Part shown: positions 17,930 through 25,007 of the stretch, one piece after another
How the letters are laid out: each line of letters opens with the position of its first letter
Position numbering within the stretch: position 1 is the first letter of the stretch
Assembly (NCBI GenBank): GCA_038040385.1
Contig: JBBPII010000009.1
Coordinates: forward strand, 62,001 to 126,000
Direction of reading: 5' to 3'
Source of the DNA: Gilichinskyi gelida
GTDB taxonomy: Bacteria; Acidobacteriota; Thermoanaerobaculia; Gp7-AA8
Length of the DNA: 64,000 nt
Made by a program: the position numbers and the translations under genes
The notes under the pieces: generated by a model
Databases searched by the model: none
What the model saw: only the letters and a program-made list of their open reading frames with translations
Told to the model about the DNA's origin: nothing

Positions 17930-19079
17930 CGCGGAGCGCGGGGACGACGGCGTTCCGCGCGCTCTGCTCGCCGCGCTGGTGCTGATCTGCGTCGTCGTTC
18001 TGCCCGCCCTTCCCCAGACCGGCAACAGCGACCTCGATCGCATCCGTGGCGAGATCACCCGCCTGCGCCGCAAGCTCGAAGACGTACGCGCGCAGACCAA
18101 AACCGCGGAGCGCGAGTTGGAGGAGGTCGGCATCGAGCTCGACATCCGCACCCGCGAGCTGCAGATCGCCGTCGACCTGCAACGGCAGATCGAGCAGGAG
18201 CAGCAGAACGTCGCGGCGCAGGTCGGCGAAGTCGGACAGCGCATCGTCCGGCAGAAGGAGTTCCTTCGCCACCGTCTCGCCGCGCTCTATCGCCTCGGCG
18301 GCTTGAGCTATCTCCGCCTGCTGATGTCGATCGACGAACGGCGCAACCCGATCGAGGCGATGTCGATGCTCAGCTACATGGTGGAGCGCGACGCGCGCGC
18401 GGTGACGGCGTTCCAGAACACGCGCGCGCAGCTCGAGGCGCGCACCGCGGACCTCGCGCACAAGGGCCGGCGCGTCGCCGACATCCGCCGCATCGTCGAG
18501 GAGCGCCGGGCCGCCGTCTCCGCGACCTTCGCGCAGCGCGAGCGGATGGTGGCCTCGCTGCGCACTGCGGGAACGACCTCGGCGCGGCAGATCTCCGAGC
18601 TGGAGGAGAAGGCCAGGCGGCTGGAGCGGCTCCTCGATTTCCTCTCCAAGCAGCAGGCGGGCGTGGTGGCCACCGTCGACGTCCGCAGCTACCAGGGGGC
18701 GCTCGACTGGCCGGCGCAGGGGAAGATCGTCGAACAGTTCGGCCTGCAACGGAACGCGAAATTCAGCACCGTGACCTTCAACAACGGAATGAAGATCGCG
18801 GCGCCGCCCGGGGCGGAGGTGCATTCCGTCTTCGTGGGAACAGTTCTTTTTTCGCAGTGGTTCAAGGGATACGGTAATTTGATCATCCTGGACCACGGAA
18901 ACCGCGTCTTCTCGCTCTATGGCAATCTGAAATCGCCGTCCGTCGCCGTCGGCGACCGCATCAACGCTGGACAGACGATTGCAGGAGTCGGCGAGTCGGA
19001 AGAGGCCAAATCCGGCTACCTCTACTTCGAGATCCGGCAGGACAACAAGCCAGAGAATCCGCAGAAATGGTTGCGATAA
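17904..19079 (+). CDS. EnvC-like murein hydrolase activator (coiled coil plus degenerate M23)
   Basis: 391 residues. An N-terminal membrane or signal segment (ALVLICVVVLPALPQ, about 22-38) is followed by a long coiled coil (about 40-260, heptads rich in Arg, Glu and Leu) and a LytM/M23 domain (about 270-391). The zinc-binding residues of active M23 peptidases are not present: the usual HxH is FSLYGNL and the first His region reads FNNGMKIAAP. This matches EnvC-type activators, which lack peptidase activity and switch on amidases at the septum. It starts inside rnc and its TAA overlaps the next ATG (TAATG), so it is co-translated with the S41 peptidase. Confidence 0.88.
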   Translation: MRWTHLRPDAERGDDGVPRALLAALVLICVVVLPALPQTGNSDLDRIRGEITRLRRKLEDVRAQTKTAERELEEVGIELDIRTRELQIAVDLQRQIEQEQQNVAAQVGEVGQRIVRQKEFLRHRLAALYRLGGLSYLRLLMSIDERRNPIEAMSMLSYMVERDARAVTAFQNTRAQLEARTADLAHKGRRVADIRRIVEERRAAVSATFAQRERMVASLRTAGTTSARQISELEEKARRLERLLDFLSKQQAGVVATVDVRSYQGALDWPAQGKIVEQFGLQRNAKFSTVTFNNGMKIAAPPGAEVHSVFVGTVLFSQWFKGYGNLIILDHGNRVFSLYGNLKSPSVAVGDRINAGQTIAGVGESEEAKSGYLYFEIRQDNKPENPQKWLR

Positions 19080-20266
19080 TGAGCAAAAAGAGAGTCGTCT
19101 TCCTCGCCGTATCCGTCGCGTTGCTCCTCTCGCTCCTCGGCGGGGCGCTGTTCGGCCAGGCCGCGCAGAAGAACAACGTGTTTCGCTACCTCAGCATCTT
19201 CACCGAGGTGTTCGACCTGGTGCGGAACAACTACGTGGAGCAGGTGTCGTCCGATCAGCTCATGGACGGCGCCTTTGCCGGCGTGACCGACGCGGTCGAC
19301 GAGTTCAGCTTTTACGTTCCTCCCGCCCAGATCCCGGCCTACCGCACCTTCAGCGACATCGAGGACAACGGCGTCGGCCTCATCGTCACCAAGCGCTTCG
19401 GCTACGCGTTCGTGATCGCGCCGGTGGCAGGATCGCCGGCGGCGAAGGCGGGCATCGAGCGCGGCGACTTCATCGAGAAGATCGACGGCCAGCCGACGCA
19501 GCGAATGGCGGTGTGGCAGGTGCGCAACGCCCTCCGCTCGGCGAAGCCCATCCACGTGCAGATCCTGCGCGGCGGGCAGACCAAGCGCGACGAGTTCACC
19601 ATCCAGCAGGCCAACTTCCATCCGCTGGCCATCACCACCCAGCAGTTCGGCCGGGTGGCCTACATCAAAGTCCCGTACTTCGAGAAGGGGACCGCGGCGC
19701 AGCTTCGCGCAGCGCTGGAGAACGTCCGCAAGACCGGCTCGCGGCAGCTCATCATCGACCTCCGCGGCAACGCCGGCGGCGACGTCGAGGAAGCCATCGC
19801 CGCCGCGGACGAGCTGCTCACCAGCGGCCTGATCACCTCCCTCGAGGGGCGCAAGACCGAGCCGAAGCGCTGGCAGGCCGACCGCAACACCGGCTTCGAC
19901 GGCGAGCTCGAAGTGCTTCAGGACAACGCCACCGCCTCCGGCGCCGAGATCTTCGCCGCCGCCATCCACGGCAACAACCGCGGGAAAACCGTGGGTGTGA
20001 CCTCCTACGGCAAGTCGATCGTGCAGCGCCTCATCACCCTGCCGACCGGCGGCGCGGTCTACATGACCATCGCCCACTACACCACCCCCGACCTCAAGCC
20101 GATCAAGGACGGCGGCGTGAAGCCGGACGTCGTGGTCGACCTCTCGTCGCAGGCGCTGCGCGAGCCGGGCGCCGAGAGCGCGACGCCCGCTAAGCCGCGC
20201 GAGGACCTGATCCTCAACAAGGCGCTGCAGCTCTTCCACGAGGAACCGGCGAAGAAAGCGGCGTGA
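19079..20266 (+). CDS. S41 family C-terminal processing peptidase (CtpA-like)
   Basis: 395 residues, periplasmic. Signal anchor MSKKRVVFLAVSVALLLSLL; PDZ domain about 95-175 (GVGLIVTKRFGYAFVIAPVAGSPAAKAG); peptidase core with LIIDLRGNAGG, nucleophile segment NATASGAEIFAAA and lysine segment SYGKSIVQ. The start is ATG 19079, overlapping the EnvC stop; the in-frame ATG at 19067 lies within envC and is less likely. The envC-ctpA pair is common in diverse bacteria and points to regulated cell-wall hydrolysis. A palindrome just past the stop may terminate transcription. Confidence 0.92.
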   Translation: MSKKRVVFLAVSVALLLSLLGGALFGQAAQKNNVFRYLSIFTEVFDLVRNNYVEQVSSDQLMDGAFAGVTDAVDEFSFYVPPAQIPAYRTFSDIEDNGVGLIVTKRFGYAFVIAPVAGSPAAKAGIERGDFIEKIDGQPTQRMAVWQVRNALRSAKPIHVQILRGGQTKRDEFTIQQANFHPLAITTQQFGRVAYIKVPYFEKGTAAQLRAALENVRKTGSRQLIIDLRGNAGGDVEEAIAAADELLTSGLITSLEGRKTEPKRWQADRNTGFDGELEVLQDNATASGAEIFAAAIHGNNRGKTVGVTSYGKSIVQRLITLPTGGAVYMTIAHYTTPDLKPIKDGGVKPDVVVDLSSQALREPGAESATPAKPREDLILNKALQLFHEEPAKKAA

Positions 20267-20268
20267 TC

Positions 20269-20331
20269 GTTCGCTGTTGACAGTTGGCCGTTGACCGTAA
20301 GGAAACTCTCGGTCAACGGCCAACTGCGAAC
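20269..20331. repeat. Inverted repeat family D (GTTGACCG type)
   Basis: A 17-bp perfect stem CAGTTGGCCGTTGACCG (20281-20297) with its complement at 20310-20326, plus outer GTTCGC/GCGAAC arms. A second copy with the same flanks is at 45155-45219. Confidence 0.85.
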
Positions 20332-20361
20332 TCCTTTCGTAACCTTTTCGTAAAAACAAAC

Positions 20362-20377
20362 TACGAATCTATTCGTA
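20362..20377. promoter_or_regulatory. Putative operator upstream of DUF5916 gene
   Basis: TACGAAT-CT-ATTCGTA, a perfect 7-bp inverted repeat with a 2-bp spacer in an AT-rich leader, overlapping a TATAGT -10-like sequence (20376-20381). The form suits a small dimeric repressor such as the BlaI/CopY type; the regulator is not in the window. Confidence 0.45.
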
Positions 20378-20439
20378 TAGTGCCGGGCATGCGCCTGACG
20401 ACGACTAACTTCCGCCGCCGCCAAACGTCTGTGCTCGCG

Positions 20440-22686
20440 ATGCTTCATCGCACCTCTGCCATCGCTCTCATCGCCGTCGCGGTCGCCGTCCCGCTCCGCG
20501 CCGCCGACCCCGAGCCGCCCCTCAACATCACCAGGACGGCGACTCCCATCTCCATCGACGGCGACCTCTCCGACGCCGGGTGGAAGGATGCGCTGCGCTT
20601 CGACACCTGGTACGAGACCAACCCCGGCGACAGCGTGGAGCCGCAGGTCAAGACCATCGGCTGGATCACGTACGACGACCGCTTCTTCTACGCGGCCATC
20701 GAGTCGCTAGATCCCAACCCGTCGCAGATCCGCGCGCAACTCGGTGACCACGACGGCATCAACGGCAACAGCGACGACTTCTCCGGGGTGATCATCGACT
20801 CGCGCAACGACAGCAAGACGGGGCTGGAGTTCTTCGCCAACGCCGCCGGCACGCAGTACGACGCCTCCCAAGACGACAGCAGCGGCGAGGACTCCTCGCC
20901 CGATTTCTTCTGGGACTCCGCCACCAAGAAGACCGACCGCGGCTGGATCCTGGAGATGCGCATCCCGTTCTCGTCGCTCCGCTACGAGAAGAAGGACCCG
21001 CAGACCTGGGGCATCATCCTCTACCGCAACATGCCGCGCGAGCGGCGGTATCAGATCTGGACGCACAAGCTGCCGCGCGGCGTGAACTGCTTCGTCTGCA
21101 ACTTCAACAAGGTCACCGGCTTCACCGGCTTGCCGAGCGGCGGGCACTACGTCGCCGCGCCGTACGTCACCGCGCGCGAGATCGGCCAGCGGCGCGGCGG
21201 CTTCGGGACCGATCTGCGGAACAACCCCGTCGGCCTCGACGGCGGTCTCGATCTGAAGTGGACTCCGAACGAGAACACCGCCATCGACGGCACCATCAAC
21301 CCCGACTTCTCGCAGGTGGAGTCCGACGTCGCCGTGATCTCCACCAACGAGCGCTTCGCCATCTTCTTCCCCGAGAAGCGGCCGTTCTTCCTGGAGCGCG
21401 TGGACCTTTTCTCCACGCCGATGCAGGCCGTCTACACGCGGACCATCACCTCGCCGCGCTTCGGCGCGCGCGGAACCGGAACCTTCGGCAAGAGCAACTA
21501 CACGCTGCTCGTGGCCCAGGACCGCGGCGGCGGCTCGGTGATCATCCCGTCCGCGTTCGGCTCCGGTTTCGGCGACCAGGAATTCGAGTCGACGGTCGGC
21601 ATCGGCCGCTTCCGCCGCGACCTCGGCAAGAACTCCTCCATCAGCTTCCTGGGCACGACGCGGGAGAGTGAAGGCGGCGCGCACAACCGCGTCCTCGGCC
21701 CCGACTTCACGTGGCGGCCGAACGACAGCAACACCGTCACCGGCCAATTGCTCTTGAGCGACACCCGCACGCCCAATCGCCCCGAACTGGCGGACGAATG
21801 GGATGGCCGCAAGCTTCGCGGCCATGCCGCCGATCTCTGGTGGTCGTACTCCAATCCGAAGTTAGACGTCTTCGTCGACAACAAGGACATCGGCAACGAC
21901 TTCCGCGCCGACAACGGCTTCATCCCGCAGGTCGGCTACCGGGCGTCGTACGGCGAAGTCGGCTACACCATGCGGCCGAAGGGCTTCTTCAACCGCGTGC
22001 GGTTGTACTTCTTCACCGAGTACGACTCGCTGCAGGACGACTCCGCGCTCGATGGCGCGCTGCTCTACCGCCTCTTCTCCGCCGGCTTCGGCGCCGATGG
22101 AAAGTTCCGCTCGTTCAGCCGCTGGCGCTACGCCGTCGATGCCGTGCGTAACGGCGAGGACGTCTTCACCCGCAAGCGCGTCTACTTCCAAGAGCAGTTC
22201 GCCATCAGCAAGATCATCCCCTCAGTCTCGTTCGACGGCTGGCTCGGCGACGAGGTCGACTTCGGTAACAACCGGCTGGGCAAAGGGGCGAACGTCAACT
22301 TCAACGCCAATCTCCGCCCGAACTACCGCCTGACCATGAGCGTCACCAGCGGCGTTCGCTGGCTTCGCGTGCGCCCCGAGGATCGCGAAGCGCAAAGGCT
22401 TTTCACCTCGCAATTCGAGCGGCTTCGGGCCCAGTACATGTTCAATCCGCGGATGTTCGTCCGGGCCATCGTGCAGAACGAGCGGACCCGTCGCAATCAG
22501 GCTCCAGTCGAGCGGCGCCACGGCGGCGCGCTGTCGTCGCAAGTGCTCTTCGCCTACAAATTGAATTGGCAGAGCGTCTTGTACCTCGGGTACGGCGACG
22601 CGCGCGACGTGGCCGGCCTCGAAGGCGACTTCGACCTCGGCGAGCGGCAGGTGTTCCTGAAGTTGAGCTATGCGTTGCAAAGGTAG
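20440..22686 (+). CDS. DUF5916 outer-membrane protein with CBM9-like N-terminus
   Basis: About 748 residues from ATG 20440, which begins a clean signal peptide (MLHRTSAIALIAVAVAVPLRA); ATG 20389 is also in frame, while the frame further upstream runs through the 20269 repeat and is rejected. The N-terminal ~200 residues resemble a carbohydrate-binding family 9-like domain (ISIDGDLSDAGWKDA, DDRFFYAAIES). The rest matches DUF5916 (NPDFSQVESDVAVISTNERFAIFFPEKRPFFLE) and ends in an amphipathic beta barrel finishing YALQR. Its function is not established; such proteins accompany peptidase and polymer-use genes in Acidobacteria and Bacteroidetes. An operator-like palindrome lies in the leader. Confidence 0.88.
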   Translation: MLHRTSAIALIAVAVAVPLRAADPEPPLNITRTATPISIDGDLSDAGWKDALRFDTWYETNPGDSVEPQVKTIGWITYDDRFFYAAIESLDPNPSQIRAQLGDHDGINGNSDDFSGVIIDSRNDSKTGLEFFANAAGTQYDASQDDSSGEDSSPDFFWDSATKKTDRGWILEMRIPFSSLRYEKKDPQTWGIILYRNMPRERRYQIWTHKLPRGVNCFVCNFNKVTGFTGLPSGGHYVAAPYVTAREIGQRRGGFGTDLRNNPVGLDGGLDLKWTPNENTAIDGTINPDFSQVESDVAVISTNERFAIFFPEKRPFFLERVDLFSTPMQAVYTRTITSPRFGARGTGTFGKSNYTLLVAQDRGGGSVIIPSAFGSGFGDQEFESTVGIGRFRRDLGKNSSISFLGTTRESEGGAHNRVLGPDFTWRPNDSNTVTGQLLLSDTRTPNRPELADEWDGRKLRGHAADLWWSYSNPKLDVFVDNKDIGNDFRADNGFIPQVGYRASYGEVGYTMRPKGFFNRVRLYFFTEYDSLQDDSALDGALLYRLFSAGFGADGKFRSFSRWRYAVDAVRNGEDVFTRKRVYFQEQFAISKIIPSVSFDGWLGDEVDFGNNRLGKGANVNFNANLRPNYRLTMSVTSGVRWLRVRPEDREAQRLFTSQFERLRAQYMFNPRMFVRAIVQNERTRRNQAPVERRHGGALSSQVLFAYKLNWQSVLYLGYGDARDVAGLEGDFDLGERQVFLKLSYALQR

Positions 22687-23007
22687 GAATGTAGGACGGG
22701 CTTCAGCCCGTCAGACGGGCTAGATCGGCAAGCTAACGGTCGTACTCTGGTTTATCGCTTGGACCCTTCGAACCCGTTCTCGCGAACACATCGCGAGACC
22801 CTCGTCATCAAGGTCAACGGCGTGGAACAGACCTTCTCCCTGCCACTCTTCACGGAGCCGGTCGGTGGGAACGCAAGTGCAGTGACGCCAAGTGATTGGG
22901 TGATTCTGCGTCCGACTCAGGATCGCGGTCCGAATCGACCTGCGAACCAACCGAGCCACTCTCTTGCGGCGAGGGAAGGCCGACTTAGCGAAGGAACGTT
23001 GGCTGGG
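22687..23007. other. Intergenic region with small palindrome, no recognised gene
   Basis: Contains the hairpin ACGGGCT-TC-AGCCCGT (22696-22711), a dispersed-repeat type motif. Open frames exist on both strands (about 80 codons each) but neither shows a recognisable domain or ribosome binding site. It may hold a decayed gene. Confidence 0.5.
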
Positions 23008-23574
23008 TCATCGCAAGAGAGCGAGAGTGTCGCACCGCTTCATACCCGCCCAGCGACGAGCGTCGGAGCTGATGCGCAACGGAGCGTGAGCTGCGATCAG
23101 CGCGCGAACCGTACTGTCCTGGCACTCAAACAGGGTGCGGCGATAGAGCGTGCCGGTCAGCGCGTAGTCGAGAGCGCGATTCCCGTCACCGTCGGCCCGG
23201 GCCGGATCGGCGCCGCGGCGCAGCAAGAGCTCCACGATGGGCGTATGGCCGTAGCCGGCGGCCATCATCAACGGAGTGACATCTCGCTGCATGGTCCTCG
23301 GCTCCGACTCGTAATTGCCGGTCCGGTTGACGTCCGCGCCCGAATCCAGAAGCGCCTTCACGGAACCGATCTGATTCTTGTAAATGGCGTGCATGAGCGG
23401 CGTCCAGTTCAGAGCCCCATATGCGGCGTTTGGGTCACCTCCGCTCTTGACGATCTCGCGTATCGCGGTTGCGTTCCCATCACGAGCGGCGGCGACGAGC
23501 GGAGGCATGTCTCGCGGCCCTGCGAAGCAACCCGTGAGAAAGACGGCGCAGGCAGAGAGGGTGAAGTGTCGCAT
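23008..23574 (-). CDS. Ankyrin-repeat lipoprotein
   Basis: 188 residues. The lipoprotein signal has its Cys at 16 (FLTGC). About four ankyrin repeats span residues 23-150: PPLVAAARDGNATAIREIV, TPLMHAIYKNQIGSVKALLDSGADVN and TPLMMAAGYGHTPIVELLLRRGADP. Ankyrin arrays bind proteins; the partner is unknown, and the lipoprotein would face the periplasm. It is divergent from the M24 peptidase, sharing a 77-bp intergenic region with an inverted repeat. Confidence 0.85.
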   Translation of the reverse strand: MRHFTLSACAVFLTGCFAGPRDMPPLVAAARDGNATAIREIVKSGGDPNAAYGALNWTPLMHAIYKNQIGSVKALLDSGADVNRTGNYESEPRTMQRDVTPLMMAAGYGHTPIVELLLRRGADPARADGDGNRALDYALTGTLYRRTLFECQDSTVRALIAAHAPLRISSDARRWAGMKRCDTLALLR

Positions 23575-23603
23575 GTTGGCCTCCGTAGGCTATCGTATGT
23601 CAA

Positions 23604-23618
23604 GTACTTTGCAAGTAC
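23604..23618. promoter_or_regulatory. Putative operator between ankyrin and M24 genes
   Basis: GTACTT-TGC-AAGTAC, a perfect 6-bp inverted repeat. Overlapping it, CAAGTAC occurs twice as a direct repeat 11 bases apart. It sits about 30 bases from both divergent starts, a suitable place for a shared regulator. Confidence 0.4.
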
Positions 23619-23651
23619 AAGTAAGACGCGCACTAGAATGGCGCGCCAATC

Positions 23652-24938
23652 ATGCGCCGCGCTTTCGTCCTCGCCCTTCTCCTCGCCGCCTGCCGCACCG
23701 CCACCCCGCCGCCCGCCCCGCGCGACGAGGCGCGGGCAGCCTGGCCGCGCATCCGCAAAGAACGAGTGGAGACGCTCCTGCCGAGTGCCATGCAGGCGGT
23801 GGACGTCGACGCCTGGGTGGTGTTCGTTCGCGAGAACCACAACGATCCGTTGGCGATGCACGTCGGCGGGGAGAACGCCGGCGGCACGGCGGCCATCCTC
23901 TTCTTTCGCGACGGGCGCTCGCTTGCCCTCTCGCCCGCGGGGGAGGCGACGGCGCTGGCGGACATCGCGCTGCACGACGAGGTGCGGCCGATCGATCGCA
24001 CCGCGGACGTCTTCGCGCTCGCTGCCGACGAACTGCGCAAGGCGAATCCGAAGCGGATCGCCATCAACTCCTCGCCGCGCGCCGCGGCGGACGGCCTCTC
24101 GTTCACGCAGCGCAAAGCATTCGAAGCCGCCCTCGGCGATCTCACAGAGCGGGTGGTGTCGTCCGAGGAGCTGGTGATCCGTTGGCTGTCGGTGAAGTTG
24201 CCGGAGGAGGTGGCGATCATGCGCCGTGCCGCCGTCCTCACCGCGCAGCTCCAGGAAGAGGCGTATCGCATCGTCGTTCCGGGCGTCACGCGCGACAGCG
24301 ACGTCGCCGCGTACCTCAAGAGGCGCATGCGCGAGCTGGGGGTGGAAGACGCCTGGGCGCCGGATCAGAATCCGAACGTCAACTCCGGCGTTGACCGCGG
24401 CCACTCTCACGCCACCAATCGCGTCATCCAGCCGGGCGACATCATCCAGACCGACTTCGGCATCAAAGTCGGCGGCGTCTGGTGCACTGACATCCAGCGC
24501 TTCGCATACGTGCTGCGGCCGGGGGAGACGGCGCCGCCCGCGGACGTCATTCAGAAATGGGAGAACGGGAAGCGCGGAAGCCGTATCGCCCTGGCGGCGA
24601 TGCGGCCGGGAGTGCGCGGCTATGACGTCGACGCCGCGCAGCGCGCCTGGATGAAGCAGCAGGGATCGGAGTACGTCCCGTGGAGCACCGGCCATCCCGT
24701 CGGCTACTGGGCGCACGACCTCGGCCCGGCGCTCGGCGGAGCGCAGCGGGCCACGCCGCCGCCCGACTCGCTCCGTTTGCTGGAGCCGGGACAGACCTTC
24801 GCCTTCGACGGCTTCTTCGCCTGGAAAGTCGGCGAGAGTGACACGAAGACGATCTCGGTCGAGGAGATGGCGGTCGTCACGGCGACCGGCGCGGAGTACC
24901 TCATCCCGCCGCAGGAAGAGCTGATCCTTATTCGCTGA
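23652..24938 (+). CDS. M24 family metallopeptidase lipoprotein (Xaa-Pro aminopeptidase-like)
   Basis: 428 residues. Lipoprotein signal with Cys ~14 (LLLAAC). An N-terminal creatinase-like domain (about 30-190) is followed by a C-terminal pita-bread domain with metal-ligand motifs: QTDFGIKVGGVWCTD (two Asp), GHPVGYWAHDLG (His) and the late Glu segments SVEEMAVV. It would remove N-terminal residues, probably before proline, in the periplasm. The stop codon lies inside a 46-bp sequence that occurs again after the next gene, so this 3' end was once next to the pilT 3' end. Confidence 0.88.
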   Translation: MRRAFVLALLLAACRTATPPPAPRDEARAAWPRIRKERVETLLPSAMQAVDVDAWVVFVRENHNDPLAMHVGGENAGGTAAILFFRDGRSLALSPAGEATALADIALHDEVRPIDRTADVFALAADELRKANPKRIAINSSPRAAADGLSFTQRKAFEAALGDLTERVVSSEELVIRWLSVKLPEEVAIMRRAAVLTAQLQEEAYRIVVPGVTRDSDVAAYLKRRMRELGVEDAWAPDQNPNVNSGVDRGHSHATNRVIQPGDIIQTDFGIKVGGVWCTDIQRFAYVLRPGETAPPADVIQKWENGKRGSRIALAAMRPGVRGYDVDAAQRAWMKQQGSEYVPWSTGHPVGYWAHDLGPALGGAQRATPPPDSLRLLEPGQTFAFDGFFAWKVGESDTKTISVEEMAVVTATGAEYLIPPQEELILIR

Positions 24939-24966
24939 GAGCTATCGCAGCAGGCTCTCCAACTCG
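24921..24966. repeat. 46-bp direct repeat, left copy
   Basis: Matches 27629-27674 at 44 of 46 positions; the last 34 are identical. This copy holds the last codons and stop of the M24 gene and, on the minus strand, a copy of the pilT C-terminal codons (ELESLLR-stop). Confidence 0.9.
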
Positions 24967-25007
24967 GCTCCCGAGCTGCGGCGCGCCCTATAATCGCCAC
25001 ACACCCG

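Noticed and set aside
22759..24177. Plus-strand open frame of 472 codons spanning the ankyrin gene and M24 start
   Set aside because: It crosses the antisense of the ankyrin lipoprotein and changes character several times; no domain is seen.
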